From assembly GCA_965207385.1 (NCBI GenBank), contig CBDBLZ010000018.1:62001-126000 (forward strand): DNA of 64,000 nt, read 5' to 3'. The position numbers were made by a program, and so were the translations under genes. Below the pieces are notes generated by a model. It did not search any database. It saw only the letters and a program-made list of their open reading frames with translations, and had not been told where the DNA came from. This document shows positions 17,791 to 26,358 of this stretch, piece by piece. Origin of the DNA: CAZXEU01 sp965207385 (GTDB taxonomy: Bacteria > Bacteroidota > Rhodothermia > Rhodothermales > Bin80). The first letter of the stretch is position 1, and each line of letters opens with the position of its first letter.

Positions 17791-18475
17791 GCGGTTGCGT
17801 GTCCGATTCCGGTCGAGACGCCTCCAGCAAGTCCGAATCGAAGGCAGGTCCTCCAATACGGAGAGGCATGACCAATCGGGCCCTGTTTCAATCTAGCATC
17901 TGACTGCCTTCAGGGTTGCCGATTCCGTACTGCCCAACTGGCTGGAGCGCGCCAATTGCAGGCTGCGGCGAATCATGCCTTGCCTCGCCAGGATAGACCC
18001 CTTGCTCAAGCTGACTGGTGTCGACGCTTCAGAGGACCAAGTCTCCGTATTCGCAATTGGTCGCGGATTGGGCCCGCTTCAGGAGGGAGAGCCTGTACAA
18101 GCTGCCTGTTTCCGACTATGCACTCGACGCAGCGCGGTGCAGCAAAGTGATTGGACACGGGCAAGATATCAATCGTGCTGTCACGAAATCAAAGCACGCA
18201 GCTACGTCCTTCCTTGCTGATGTGCGTGAGCCCGCCTTCACGCGGGCAAGTAGTGTTCCCCGTTGGCTTCGACTCGGCGCCTGTCCCTGTCACGTCCAGT
18301 TCCAATCGCTCCAGGCCTTCTTGGCTGTCATTCGGAGGCATTTCCGGATCCTGGCCTCGGAGCGCAAGCGCATCAAGTTGCAGCTTTCGCTGATGCAACT
18401 GAGGGATCAGCTCTGAATCCCGGCGTCCTGTTTTTGCGTATTTTCGCAATAGCCCTGCATGAAATTCGGTGCTTC
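17791..18475. other. 685-base gap without a supported gene
   Basis: No family match is visible. A plus-strand frame at 18018-18416 encodes a basic, unrecognised product, and I do not accept it as a gene. A short inverted repeat (gcccgc/gcgggc, 18231-18248, six-base loop) is present. The last 60 bases likely hold the promoter of the NfeD gene that follows. Confidence 0.4.
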
Positions 18476-19852
18476 ATGGCACGAAGCTTGAGGATTGCGG
18501 TGGTTCTGGCGATTTGTGCGTCCGGAACCGCAGGAGCACAGGACCGTGCTCCGAAGCCCCTGGCCTTTGACGATCTGGGTCCGGGTCCGGTCTATGTTGT
18601 GCCCGTAAGTGGCATGATCGACAATGGCTTGGCTCGCTATATTGAGCGTGCGCTGGACGACGCGGAAACGGGTGAAGGCTCCATCGTCCTGCTGCACATC
18701 GATACCTTCGGCGGACTGGTGGATGCGGCGGACAAGATTCGCCAGGAGCTACTGGATGCCGCGCTGCCTACGGTCGCATTCATCGACAAGAACGCTGCCT
18801 CTGCGGGCGCGCTGATATCGTATGCATCGGATCGGATAGTGATGGTGCCGGGGGCGTCCATAGGAGCGGCCACGGTGGTGGAAGGCATGGGTGGCGAAGC
18901 TGCTCCGGACAAGTACCAGAGCTACATGCGCGGCCTCATGCGCGCCACCGCGGAAGCAAACGGACGGGACCCCCGCATCGCTGAGTCGATGGTTGATCCA
19001 TCGCTTGAGGTGCAAGGCGTTTCCGAAGCAGGCAAAGTGCTGACCCTTTCCTCCCAGGAGGCGCTAAGCCTGGGAGTTGCAGACAGCATTCTGGACTCCG
19101 TGGCAGACGTGGTGGGTGCCTTTGGGCTCTCGTCGTCCAGTCTGGTTGCACACAAGGAAACAACCGCGGAGCGCATTCTTCGCTTTCTCGGTTCGCCCGT
19201 GCTACAGTCGCTGCTTATGCTGATGATGCTGGGGGGGCTCTACTTTGAACTCCAGACACCGGGCGTGGGCTTTCCGGGCGCAATTGCACTGGTGGGAGCG
19301 GCGCTGTTTTTCGCTCCGCATTACCTGCTTGGCCTCGTGGAAATCTGGGAGATCCTGATTTTCATCATTGGCGTCGGGCTCATCCTGACGGAGCTATTCA
19401 TACTGCCTGGGTTCGGCGTTGCCGGGACATCGGGCATCGTGTTGGTGCTCGTGTCTTTGCTTGTATCCCTGGTCGGCAACATCGGGTTTGCGTTTCCGCC
19501 CGTGCGTTCCTTCACGCCGGCGGTCGTTACCGTGGCGGCCACGCTTGCCATGCTGGTCGTTACGGCGGTCGTGCTGGGACGGTCGGTTTCCCGGTCATCA
19601 CCATTCGGCCAGTTGGTGTTGGCACCGGAACTTGCCAGCAGCTCCGGCTACACGTCCGCGGAGACGCACACGGAATTTCTGGGAAGGACCGGTCCGACAC
19701 TTACCCCACTGCGTCCTTCAGGAGCCATGGAAATTGACGGCCACCGCGTTGACGTGATTACTGCCGGAGAATTCATCGCCCAGGGCAAGCTGGTGCGCGT
19801 GGTGGAGGTCCGTGGCAGCCGCGTCGAGGTCAGGGAAATACCACAGGCCTAG
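18476..19852 (+). CDS. NfeD-type membrane serine protease (ClpP-class, long form)
   Basis: From ATG 18476 the product is 458 residues: a signal peptide (about 1-22), an extracytoplasmic ClpP/crotonase-like protease domain (about 38-240), four to five membrane helices (about 245-405) and a C-terminal OB-fold NfeD domain. The protease domain shows LHIDTFGGLVDAADKI and NAASAGALISYASDRIVM with the nucleophile serine (about 108), and a lysine in EAGKVLTL. The OB fold ends in the TGPTLTPLRPSGAMEI motif. These proteins pair with flotillin/stomatin partners and are proposed to handle membrane protein quality. The second NfeD gene follows after 9 bases. Confidence 0.92.
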   Translation: MARSLRIAVVLAICASGTAGAQDRAPKPLAFDDLGPGPVYVVPVSGMIDNGLARYIERALDDAETGEGSIVLLHIDTFGGLVDAADKIRQELLDAALPTVAFIDKNAASAGALISYASDRIVMVPGASIGAATVVEGMGGEAAPDKYQSYMRGLMRATAEANGRDPRIAESMVDPSLEVQGVSEAGKVLTLSSQEALSLGVADSILDSVADVVGAFGLSSSSLVAHKETTAERILRFLGSPVLQSLLMLMMLGGLYFELQTPGVGFPGAIALVGAALFFAPHYLLGLVEIWEILIFIIGVGLILTELFILPGFGVAGTSGIVLVLVSLLVSLVGNIGFAFPPVRSFTPAVVTVAATLAMLVVTAVVLGRSVSRSSPFGQLVLAPELASSSGYTSAETHTEFLGRTGPTLTPLRPSGAMEIDGHRVDVITAGEFIAQGKLVRVVEVRGSRVEVREIPQA

Positions 19853-19861
19853 GAGAGCCCC

Positions 19862-20353
19862 GTGGAATACGTGATACCCATACTGCTGATTGCCACGGGA
19901 TTCGCCCTCATTCTGATAGAGGTTTACCTTGTCCCGGGCTTCAATGTCATCGGGATTTTGGGTGCGCTGATGATCGTGTTTGCCATCGGATACGTATACA
20001 GCGAATCCGGGTTGATCGGGGGGACGATCGCTCTAGCGGGAGCCTTGACGGGAGGAGGATTGCTCGGATACGTGTTGTGGTCCTCGGGTGCGTGGAACCG
20101 GTTCATTCTGGCGACCAATCTGCGCAAGGATGAAGGGGAGCGGGCCAGGGAGCACGCCCATCGCGCCCGACACCTGGGCAAGTCGGGCGTGGCGCTAACG
20201 CCGCTTCGGCCAACCGGTATCGTAGAGGTTGAGGGTGAACGCATCGAGGTCGTAACGGAAGGCGAATTCATCGCCGCCGGAAGCCAGGTACGGGTGGTGG
20301 CCATGGACAGGCGCAGGTATTTCGCGCGCCTCGATGCCGCTTCCGGCCAGTAG
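19862..20353 (+). CDS. NfeD-like short membrane protein
   Basis: The 163-residue protein (GTG start) has two to three membrane helices (about 3-25, 28-48 and 55-75) and a C-terminal NfeD OB-fold with GVALTPLRPTGIVEVEGERIEV. The OB domain is clearly homologous to the end of the preceding long NfeD protein, so the pair looks like an internal duplication plus loss of the protease part. Nine bases separate the genes, so they are cotranscribed. No flotillin/stomatin gene follows, unlike in many genomes. It is convergent with the TonB receptor gene. Confidence 0.88.
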   Translation: MEYVIPILLIATGFALILIEVYLVPGFNVIGILGALMIVFAIGYVYSESGLIGGTIALAGALTGGGLLGYVLWSSGAWNRFILATNLRKDEGERAREHAHRARHLGKSGVALTPLRPTGIVEVEGERIEVVTEGEFIAAGSQVRVVAMDRRRYFARLDAASGQ

Positions 20354-20427
20354 CCTGGTCGCTGACCGCGGCTTGTGTAACGGCAATCCGGGTGGGCCTG
20401 AAGGATGGACACAGGGGCAAAAGCCGC

Positions 20428-23193
20428 CTAGAAATGCAGCCGCATGGAAAAGACAATGGCGCGTCCGAGCAGGCGGCGGTTCCCTCTTGACAGAGCGGCG
20501 GTTTCTGGCCCGCCGTCCGGCGCATCAGCCTCTCGCAGGTCATAGTGTGCGATGTTGTAGCGGCCAGTGGCGTTCAGTACGTCCACTTGGCTACGAAGGA
20601 GCACGGAGCCAAGAGCGCGCTCATAGGAGACTCCAAAGTCCAGCTGCCGAACCGGCGGAAGCTGGTGTGCCCGAAGCGTCGACGGCTGCCGAAAATCAAA
20701 CTCGCCGAACACCAGCGGCTGGTTCACGTCCATGCCGAGCAGGTCGTAATACGCTTGCCGGAAGCCCCATACACGCCCCCAGCCACCGTGCAGGCTTGCT
20801 CTAAACTCCAGGGCCGGTGCAGGAGCAAGATCCAGGAAGGCATGCGCCCGGTAGGGTTCGCTCCACGGCACGGGCTCCATGCGTCTGTCACCGCCGCGAA
20901 ACTCGTATTCGCGCTCCGCTTTGTTGGCCTCGCCCTGCAGGCCAATCCGTAGCCAGGATCGGTCATATTCCAGGGCTGCGGAGGCCCCAAAGGCGCGCCC
21001 GTGCGACAGCTCAATGAATCCCGCCTGGGTTTCGATGGGTTCCGGGATACGGAACACGATCTCGCCTTCGTCCGGACTGTACAGCGTCGGATAGTCGACC
21101 CGGTAAAGGCGTGGCTGCCACTTGTAGTATCCTTCGAGGCGGAGTGTCCAGAGCCCCGGAGTGAGCGCCAGATCTGCGGCCAGGTGGCGGGAAACGGGCG
21201 GCTCAAGTGATCCGTCCACCGGCAGCCAGAATCTCTTGTAAGGGACGATTGCGCTCGGGCTCAGCGTAGTCACCTCGAACTGGTTGACAAATTGGTAGTA
21301 CTGCCCCACCGCCAGCCGGGCCGCAAGGAGCTCCTCGATTTCGAATGAAAAAGACGACCGTGGCTCGGCGTACCACCTGGCTTGTTCCCTGCTGTAGGTA
21401 AGACGCGAGCCCAGCATGAACGTAACACCGGGCGCGATACGGTTGGTGTCCTCCGCATAGGTCGCAAGGCGAACCGAGGAGCCATCCACGTCAATGGTCT
21501 GGGGAAAGATGCTCGGCAGCGTAAATGCGTGACGAGTGCCAACCAGTTCGGCGCCCAGCGCGAACGTGCCGTAGGCGTGCTCCGCATCGAGTCCCAGATC
21601 CAGCGCGTATTCGCGAATCTCATTGCCGTTGTCGACGGGCTCCAGATTGAAGAACAGCCGGTCGTAGATGACGGTCTGGGCGGCCTGGCGGGTCAGGCCG
21701 GCGAATGCGTGCGCAAGCCGATAATGGCTTGTCCTCGCTTGCACGGAGGCTAGCGTGGACAAGCCCAGGACGTGCGAGTAGGTCACTTGCGCGCTCTCAT
21801 TCTTCCATTCATACTGATCCGGTCGTGCTACACTGACGTCATCCTCTAGCAGCGAGGCAATGAGACGGCGGCCGAGGATACCGCTTGAGCCGCGGAAATA
21901 GGAGGGCAGAAGCGACCTGCCGCGGCCCAGGCGCAGGCGCGCGGCAAGGTGGATGTCGCTAAAGCTGATATCAGGCAGATCCGGCGGTGGAACGCCGTCC
22001 AATCGCTGGACAAACAGGTCATATAGCTGCGGCTGCAGACTCTGCACCGTGAAGAAACTGGCCCGCTGCAGAAACTTGTCCGGGGCGTTCCAGGACAGAA
22101 GCAGGCTGTCGATAGCGGAGCTGCGCAGCCACGGCACCGAGTTCCATAGGCTTCTTCTTACCGCGCCCATCATGTCGAGGCGCGATCCGATCGCTCCGCC
22201 CAGGCGCATATTGACACTTAGTGGATCGACCTGGAAGTCACCGAAGTATTCGGCGCTGTCCCGGAGGGCGTGCGCGGCGCGAATGACGCCGGAGAGATAG
22301 CTGCCTTCAGAGGCACCGTAGCCCGCCTTGCTGACTTCCACGCGGTTAAGGGCGAACGGATTGGTGGCTCCTACGAGGCCGAGTATATGCACGGGAGAGA
22401 AGACAGGGCTGCCGTCCAGCAGGAAACGATGCTCTCCTGCATCTCCGCCCTGGATATATATGTCGCCGGATAGATCGCCGACGCGTATGCCGGAAGTACG
22501 ATCCAGGCTGCGGATGGGGTCGGGCGTTCCGAGGCCGGCCACTTGTCCCAATTCCTCGACCCTGAGGACATCCGACAGGATATCCGGTGTCGACAGATCG
22601 CTGACCGGGGCCTCAATAAGGACAGGATCAAGCTCCTTCGACACGTACACGAGCCGAAGAGCCAGCCGCGACGTCACGCCTGCTGTCACGGAAACCCATG
22701 CCGAATCAGGCGCATATCCCACGTGCGAGGCAACGACCTTGTAATCCCCCGGCGGCAGTCCCGGCACGCCGAAACTGCCCGTGGCGTCTGTCAGCCTGCC
22801 GTGGAGTCTATCCGCGGTCTGTATTCTGACGTGGGCGCGAGAAAGCGGCGCATCGGTGGAGTCCTGGAATACCCTGCCAGCTATTCTGCCCGTTTGCGGC
22901 GTAAGGACTACGCTCAGCGATCCTCCGGACAGGCGATGCGGTCGCAGTCCGGTCCCTTCAAGCAGGCGTGCCAGGTCGGCCTCCGCGTTTGGTTCCCTGG
23001 GCCGTATCCAACTCGTCCACCTCCCGTCCAGCAGCGCTGCATCGTAGGAGACATCGACGCGCCAGGCATCCTGAAACCGTACAATGGCCTCGCGAAGAGG
23101 GATCTGCTGCGCTGCCACATCCCTTGATAGCAGGATGCCGCTTCCGAAGATGACCGCAAGGAATAATAGCCTGCTGCGGGAATGCGCTCGCAT
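20428..23193 (-). CDS. TonB-dependent receptor with STN signalling domain and carboxypeptidase-like domain
   Basis: The outer-membrane receptor is 921 residues from ATG 23193 (ATG 23235 would add 14). A signal peptide is followed by an STN (secretin/TonB N-terminal) domain at about 30-85 (LREAIVRFQDAWRVDVSYDA), a carboxypeptidase-regulatory-like domain at about 100-180 (GRIAGRVFQDST, GDYKVVASHVGYAPDS), a plug at about 200-315 (DLSGDIYIQGGDAGEHRFLLDG) and a beta-barrel ending in an aromatic LHF. STN receptors usually signal through a FecR protein to an ECF sigma factor, and both genes lie directly upstream on the same strand. The transported ligand is unknown; no SusD partner is present. Confidence 0.93.
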   Translation of the reverse strand: MRAHSRSRLLFLAVIFGSGILLSRDVAAQQIPLREAIVRFQDAWRVDVSYDAALLDGRWTSWIRPREPNAEADLARLLEGTGLRPHRLSGGSLSVVLTPQTGRIAGRVFQDSTDAPLSRAHVRIQTADRLHGRLTDATGSFGVPGLPPGDYKVVASHVGYAPDSAWVSVTAGVTSRLALRLVYVSKELDPVLIEAPVSDLSTPDILSDVLRVEELGQVAGLGTPDPIRSLDRTSGIRVGDLSGDIYIQGGDAGEHRFLLDGSPVFSPVHILGLVGATNPFALNRVEVSKAGYGASEGSYLSGVIRAAHALRDSAEYFGDFQVDPLSVNMRLGGAIGSRLDMMGAVRRSLWNSVPWLRSSAIDSLLLSWNAPDKFLQRASFFTVQSLQPQLYDLFVQRLDGVPPPDLPDISFSDIHLAARLRLGRGRSLLPSYFRGSSGILGRRLIASLLEDDVSVARPDQYEWKNESAQVTYSHVLGLSTLASVQARTSHYRLAHAFAGLTRQAAQTVIYDRLFFNLEPVDNGNEIREYALDLGLDAEHAYGTFALGAELVGTRHAFTLPSIFPQTIDVDGSSVRLATYAEDTNRIAPGVTFMLGSRLTYSREQARWYAEPRSSFSFEIEELLAARLAVGQYYQFVNQFEVTTLSPSAIVPYKRFWLPVDGSLEPPVSRHLAADLALTPGLWTLRLEGYYKWQPRLYRVDYPTLYSPDEGEIVFRIPEPIETQAGFIELSHGRAFGASAALEYDRSWLRIGLQGEANKAEREYEFRGGDRRMEPVPWSEPYRAHAFLDLAPAPALEFRASLHGGWGRVWGFRQAYYDLLGMDVNQPLVFGEFDFRQPSTLRAHQLPPVRQLDFGVSYERALGSVLLRSQVDVLNATGRYNIAHYDLREADAPDGGPETAALSRGNRRLLGRAIVFSMRLHF

Positions 23194-23254
23194 ACAAGAA
23201 AGCCCGGACCGGAATCCCGGCCCAGGCTCCTTCATGGACAGTTACGGCTGAGGC

Positions 23255-24217
23255 TTAGTCTGCCGTTACCGCTACAATCTCAAAACCGTCCGGGACAACG
23301 CTAAGTCTACAAGGCTTCAACTCACACACAATGCGCAGGATCTCTTCTGCGCCGTCCGGATCTTCCTCAAGGATGCCAATCCGCTCTTGGGCAAACTCCT
23401 GGGGCGATATGCCGACAGTCACGTCGAAGCGACGCTCAACCTCCCGGACAATAACGCCAATGGGATGATCCTGGAACTTGAAGCTGCCATCCTGCCAGGA
23501 AGGGGCGTTATCGGCGTAGCTTTCTTCGAGGCGAACAGGGCTCTGGTCTCCGATGCGAGCTGACTGGCCTGCAGCAAGAATGAGGGTTTGTCCGGAGGAC
23601 TCGGCGGCCGACACCTTGACGCGACCCGTAGTAACGGCCACGTCGGCAAATCCGTCACGCGGCCAGGCCCGTACATTGAAAATCGTGCCCAGCACCTCCA
23701 CGTCTCCCTTGAACGTCTCTACGCGGAACGGGACTGTGCTTTCGCTGACTTCGAAATGTCCTTCGCCCCGCACCAGGCGCAACTCGCGCGTCTGCTGACC
23801 AAAATCCTTCCCGTACGTAATCTTGGAGCCGCTGTTGAGCCTGAGTACCGAGCCGTCGGGCAGTACATGCTTCATCTCTGCTCCATAAGGCACCGAAATG
23901 GACTTGGAACTCGGCTGCAGTGCTATGCCGACCGCTATGAGCATGGCCAGGCAGGCAGCCATGGAAAGGGCAAAGCGCACCGGCATGCGGCGCAGTGGCC
24001 GGATTACGGCGCGCGGCCGCGTCACGGAGCGCAGAGCGCGGCGCATCTCGGCACCGGCACGCCTTATCCAGGCCTCATCCGGCTCTGCGCGCGATGCGGT
24101 ACCTGCCAGGACCCACATTCTGTCGAGCGCCGCCACGTCGTCACGATCGCTTAGCGACGCAAGCACATCCGGGGGAAGGGAGTAACGGTGTTCGGGATCA
24201 GTGATGGTGGACGGCAT
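23255..24217 (-). CDS. FecR family anti-sigma/signal relay protein
   Basis: The 320-residue protein couples the outer-membrane receptor to an ECF sigma factor. A cytoplasmic N-terminal part (about 1-80) precedes a membrane helix at about 85-103 (FALSMAACLAMLIAVGIAL) and a periplasmic FecR domain (about 112-205, with VLPDGSVLRLNSGSKI, GEGHFEVSE, VLGTIFNVRA and ADVAVTTGRVKV). The C-terminal part (about 250-318) looks like a second STN-like domain, DVTVGI then IGILEEDPDGAEEIL. It overlaps the ECF sigma gene by 20 bases and ends 61 bases before the receptor ATG used here (19 before the earlier ATG). Confidence 0.94.
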   Translation of the reverse strand: MPSTITDPEHRYSLPPDVLASLSDRDDVAALDRMWVLAGTASRAEPDEAWIRRAGAEMRRALRSVTRPRAVIRPLRRMPVRFALSMAACLAMLIAVGIALQPSSKSISVPYGAEMKHVLPDGSVLRLNSGSKITYGKDFGQQTRELRLVRGEGHFEVSESTVPFRVETFKGDVEVLGTIFNVRAWPRDGFADVAVTTGRVKVSAAESSGQTLILAAGQSARIGDQSPVRLEESYADNAPSWQDGSFKFQDHPIGVIVREVERRFDVTVGISPQEFAQERIGILEEDPDGAEEILRIVCELKPCRLSVVPDGFEIVAVTAD

Positions 24218-24800
24218 GGGTGGGAAGGGTTTGTAGTGCGCGATAGCGCTTGCGCAGGTCCCGAAGGGCCAGCGTGATGTGGGTATTTACCGTACGCGGG
24301 GTAAGTTGCATTACCTGTGCAATCTCCTCGTGACTGAGGCCTTCAAATCGACTGAGCGTAAACGCCTCGCGGCGCCGCTCTGGCAATTCGTCAATGTACT
24401 GACCGAGCCGGACGCGGAGCATGTCTGTATCCATGCGTTCATCCGCTTGAGGCGAGTCGTCGAGCGGGCCCTGCTCCGGCAAAGTACCAGCCTCATACTT
24501 GTTGCTTCGCTTGTAATTGAGAGCCAGATTCCGCACCATCGTGTACAAAAGTGCATTCAGCGACCGCTTGGGATCTACCGTGGCACGGATCCGCCACAGC
24601 TTTTCGAAAGCGTCCTGGACTATGTCTTGCGCAGCTTCCTGCCTCTTCAGGATGCCCCACGCATACCGGAGCAGTACCGGGTGCATGGCCTCGAACAACT
24701 CTGAAAAGGCGCGGGGATCCGAAGACCGGATGCGCTCGCTCCAGCGAGCGAAATCTTTGTCTTGTGATGTGCGCGTGGAATCGTGGCCTGGGCTCTTCAT
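24198..24800 (-). CDS. RNA polymerase ECF sigma factor (FecI-like)
   Basis: The 200-residue sigma factor has region 2 at about 25-95 (AFSELFEAMHPVLLRYAWGI, DIVQDAFEKLWR) and region 4 at about 125-185 (LPERRREAFTLSRFEGLSHEEIAQ, TVNTHITLALRDLRKR). The ATG at 24800 places region 2 normally; the longer frame to 24956 adds no conserved sequence. It is the first gene of a sigma, FecR, receptor operon, so it probably drives the receptor gene when the receptor binds its ligand. The 3' end overlaps fecR by 20 bases. Confidence 0.94.
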   Translation of the reverse strand: MKSPGHDSTRTSQDKDFARWSERIRSSDPRAFSELFEAMHPVLLRYAWGILKRQEAAQDIVQDAFEKLWRIRATVDPKRSLNALLYTMVRNLALNYKRSNKYEAGTLPEQGPLDDSPQADERMDTDMLRVRLGQYIDELPERRREAFTLSRFEGLSHEEIAQVMQLTPRTVNTHITLALRDLRKRYRALQTLPTHAVHHH

Positions 24801-24889
24801 TCTGTTTGGTTGTACTGGTAGTACACCTGCTACGCAATGGATAACGAATACTGTGGAAAACTGGTCCACAGCTCCAGATGCCGCCCTCG

Positions 24890-26242
24890 CTAGACCAGCA
24901 TGCCGGCTATGGCAGCCGTCATGATATTGGCCAAAAGGCCCGCGAAAACCGCCCAAAGTCCAAGCTCGGCAAGGTCCGAGCGCCGGGAAGGAGCCAGCGG
25001 CGCAATGCCTCCGATCTGTATGGCGATTGAGCTCAGATTCGCAAATCCGCAGAGTGCGAATGTGGCCATGGTTACCGCCTTGGGTGACAGGCTGGAGCTG
25101 GTAATGCCTTCCGCCAGATGAAGGTAGGCCACGAATTCGTTGGCGATGACCTTGGTGCCCAGCAGCGAGCCAAACTCCGCGGCGTCAGCGAGCGGAACGC
25201 CGATCATAACAGCAAGCGGGGAGAAGACCCAGCCCATAATGCCGGTAAAGGTGAGCTCCGCCCCGAAGTGCCCCGATGCCCAGCCCAGCAGATGATCGCA
25301 CATGGCAATCAGCGCGATGAAGGCAATGAGCATGGCTCCCACGTTCAGTGCGAGCTTGAGCCCGTCCAGAGCTCCCGTGGCCGCCGCGTCGATCAGGTTT
25401 CGGGATGCCTTGTCCATTTTGGCGGGTTCCGATCCCAGTGTGACGGGCACGTCCGTCTCGGGATAAATGATCTTGGCTATGATCAGTGCGGCCGGCGCAG
25501 ACATCAGGCTGGCGCCCAACAAGTGCTCTGCGAAGTAGAGTTGCCCCATCTGCACTTCCATTCCGTTGGCTGCGGCAAAAGGCACGCCCAGGAAGACGAT
25601 GTAGGCGGCCATGACGCCGCCTGCGATGGTAGCCATGCCTCCGGTCATGACGGCCAGGAGTTCCGACTTGGTCATGCGCTCCAGGTAGGGCCGTATGACC
25701 AGTGGAGCTTCGGTTTGCCCTACAAAGATGTTGGCCGTAACCGAGAGAGACTCCGCGCCGCTGGTACCCATGGTGCGTCGCATAATGCGGCTCATGCCGC
25801 GCACGATGAATTGCAGGATGCCGAGGTGATAGCCGATGGAGGCCACGGCTCCGAAGAAGATAATGGTGGGCAGCACCTGGAACGCGATGATGCTGCCCCA
25901 CGAGCTTCCGGATACCAGGGGCGTTCCCGGCGGGAAGTCGCCCGTGGGCGGCCTTGCCAGGTCGCCGAGCACAAACTGGCTCCCCTCGCTGGTAAAGCCA
26001 AGCAGCAGGACGAAAAGCGAGCTGATCTGCGAGAACAATGCCTTGGGCCAGCCAAGCGGAGCGAAAAAGTCCGCCATGGCATTGCCTTTCAGAATCAGTA
26101 CGGCGAGGGTAATCTGAAGAAGCAAGCCAGCGCCGATCATCCGCCAGTCCGTCAGACGGCGGTTCCTTGACAGCAGGAGCGCAATGCCAAGTATGCCGGC
26201 AATTCCCAGCGTGCCCCTGAGAAGACCCGTTACGGCTTCCAT
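24890..26242 (-). CDS. concentrative nucleoside transporter (NupC/CNT family)
   Basis: The 450-residue inner-membrane protein should import nucleosides with sodium or protons. It has a NupC-type topology of about ten hydrophobic segments. Family features include FGWPKALFSQ-like PLGWPKALFSQ, LPTIIFFGAVASIGYHLGI, ANIFVGQTEAPLVIRPYLERMTKSEL (the GQTEAP nucleoside-binding loop), MATIAGGVMAAYI, and GTKVIANEFVAYLHL, the second hairpin. The ATG at 26242 was chosen because it begins the first membrane helix; the frame is open to 26452. It is divergent from the uvrD helicase gene, with 116 bases between starts. Confidence 0.95.
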   Translation of the reverse strand: MEAVTGLLRGTLGIAGILGIALLLSRNRRLTDWRMIGAGLLLQITLAVLILKGNAMADFFAPLGWPKALFSQISSLFVLLLGFTSEGSQFVLGDLARPPTGDFPPGTPLVSGSSWGSIIAFQVLPTIIFFGAVASIGYHLGILQFIVRGMSRIMRRTMGTSGAESLSVTANIFVGQTEAPLVIRPYLERMTKSELLAVMTGGMATIAGGVMAAYIVFLGVPFAAANGMEVQMGQLYFAEHLLGASLMSAPAALIIAKIIYPETDVPVTLGSEPAKMDKASRNLIDAAATGALDGLKLALNVGAMLIAFIALIAMCDHLLGWASGHFGAELTFTGIMGWVFSPLAVMIGVPLADAAEFGSLLGTKVIANEFVAYLHLAEGITSSSLSPKAVTMATFALCGFANLSSIAIQIGGIAPLAPSRRSDLAELGLWAVFAGLLANIMTAAIAGMLV

Positions 26243-26358
26243 GTGGCCTCGGGTTGAACCTGCGTTGAGACGCGCAGGCGGTCGCGTTGCTCCGGCGATC
26301 CAGGTGCAAGGCTGCAACCGCGGGGGTGGCACCCTTGTACAATAACACTGCCCAAACC

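Noticed and set aside
18018..18416. A plus-strand frame of 132 residues before the NfeD gene
   Set aside because: The product is basic and unrecognised, with no supporting ribosome site or motif.
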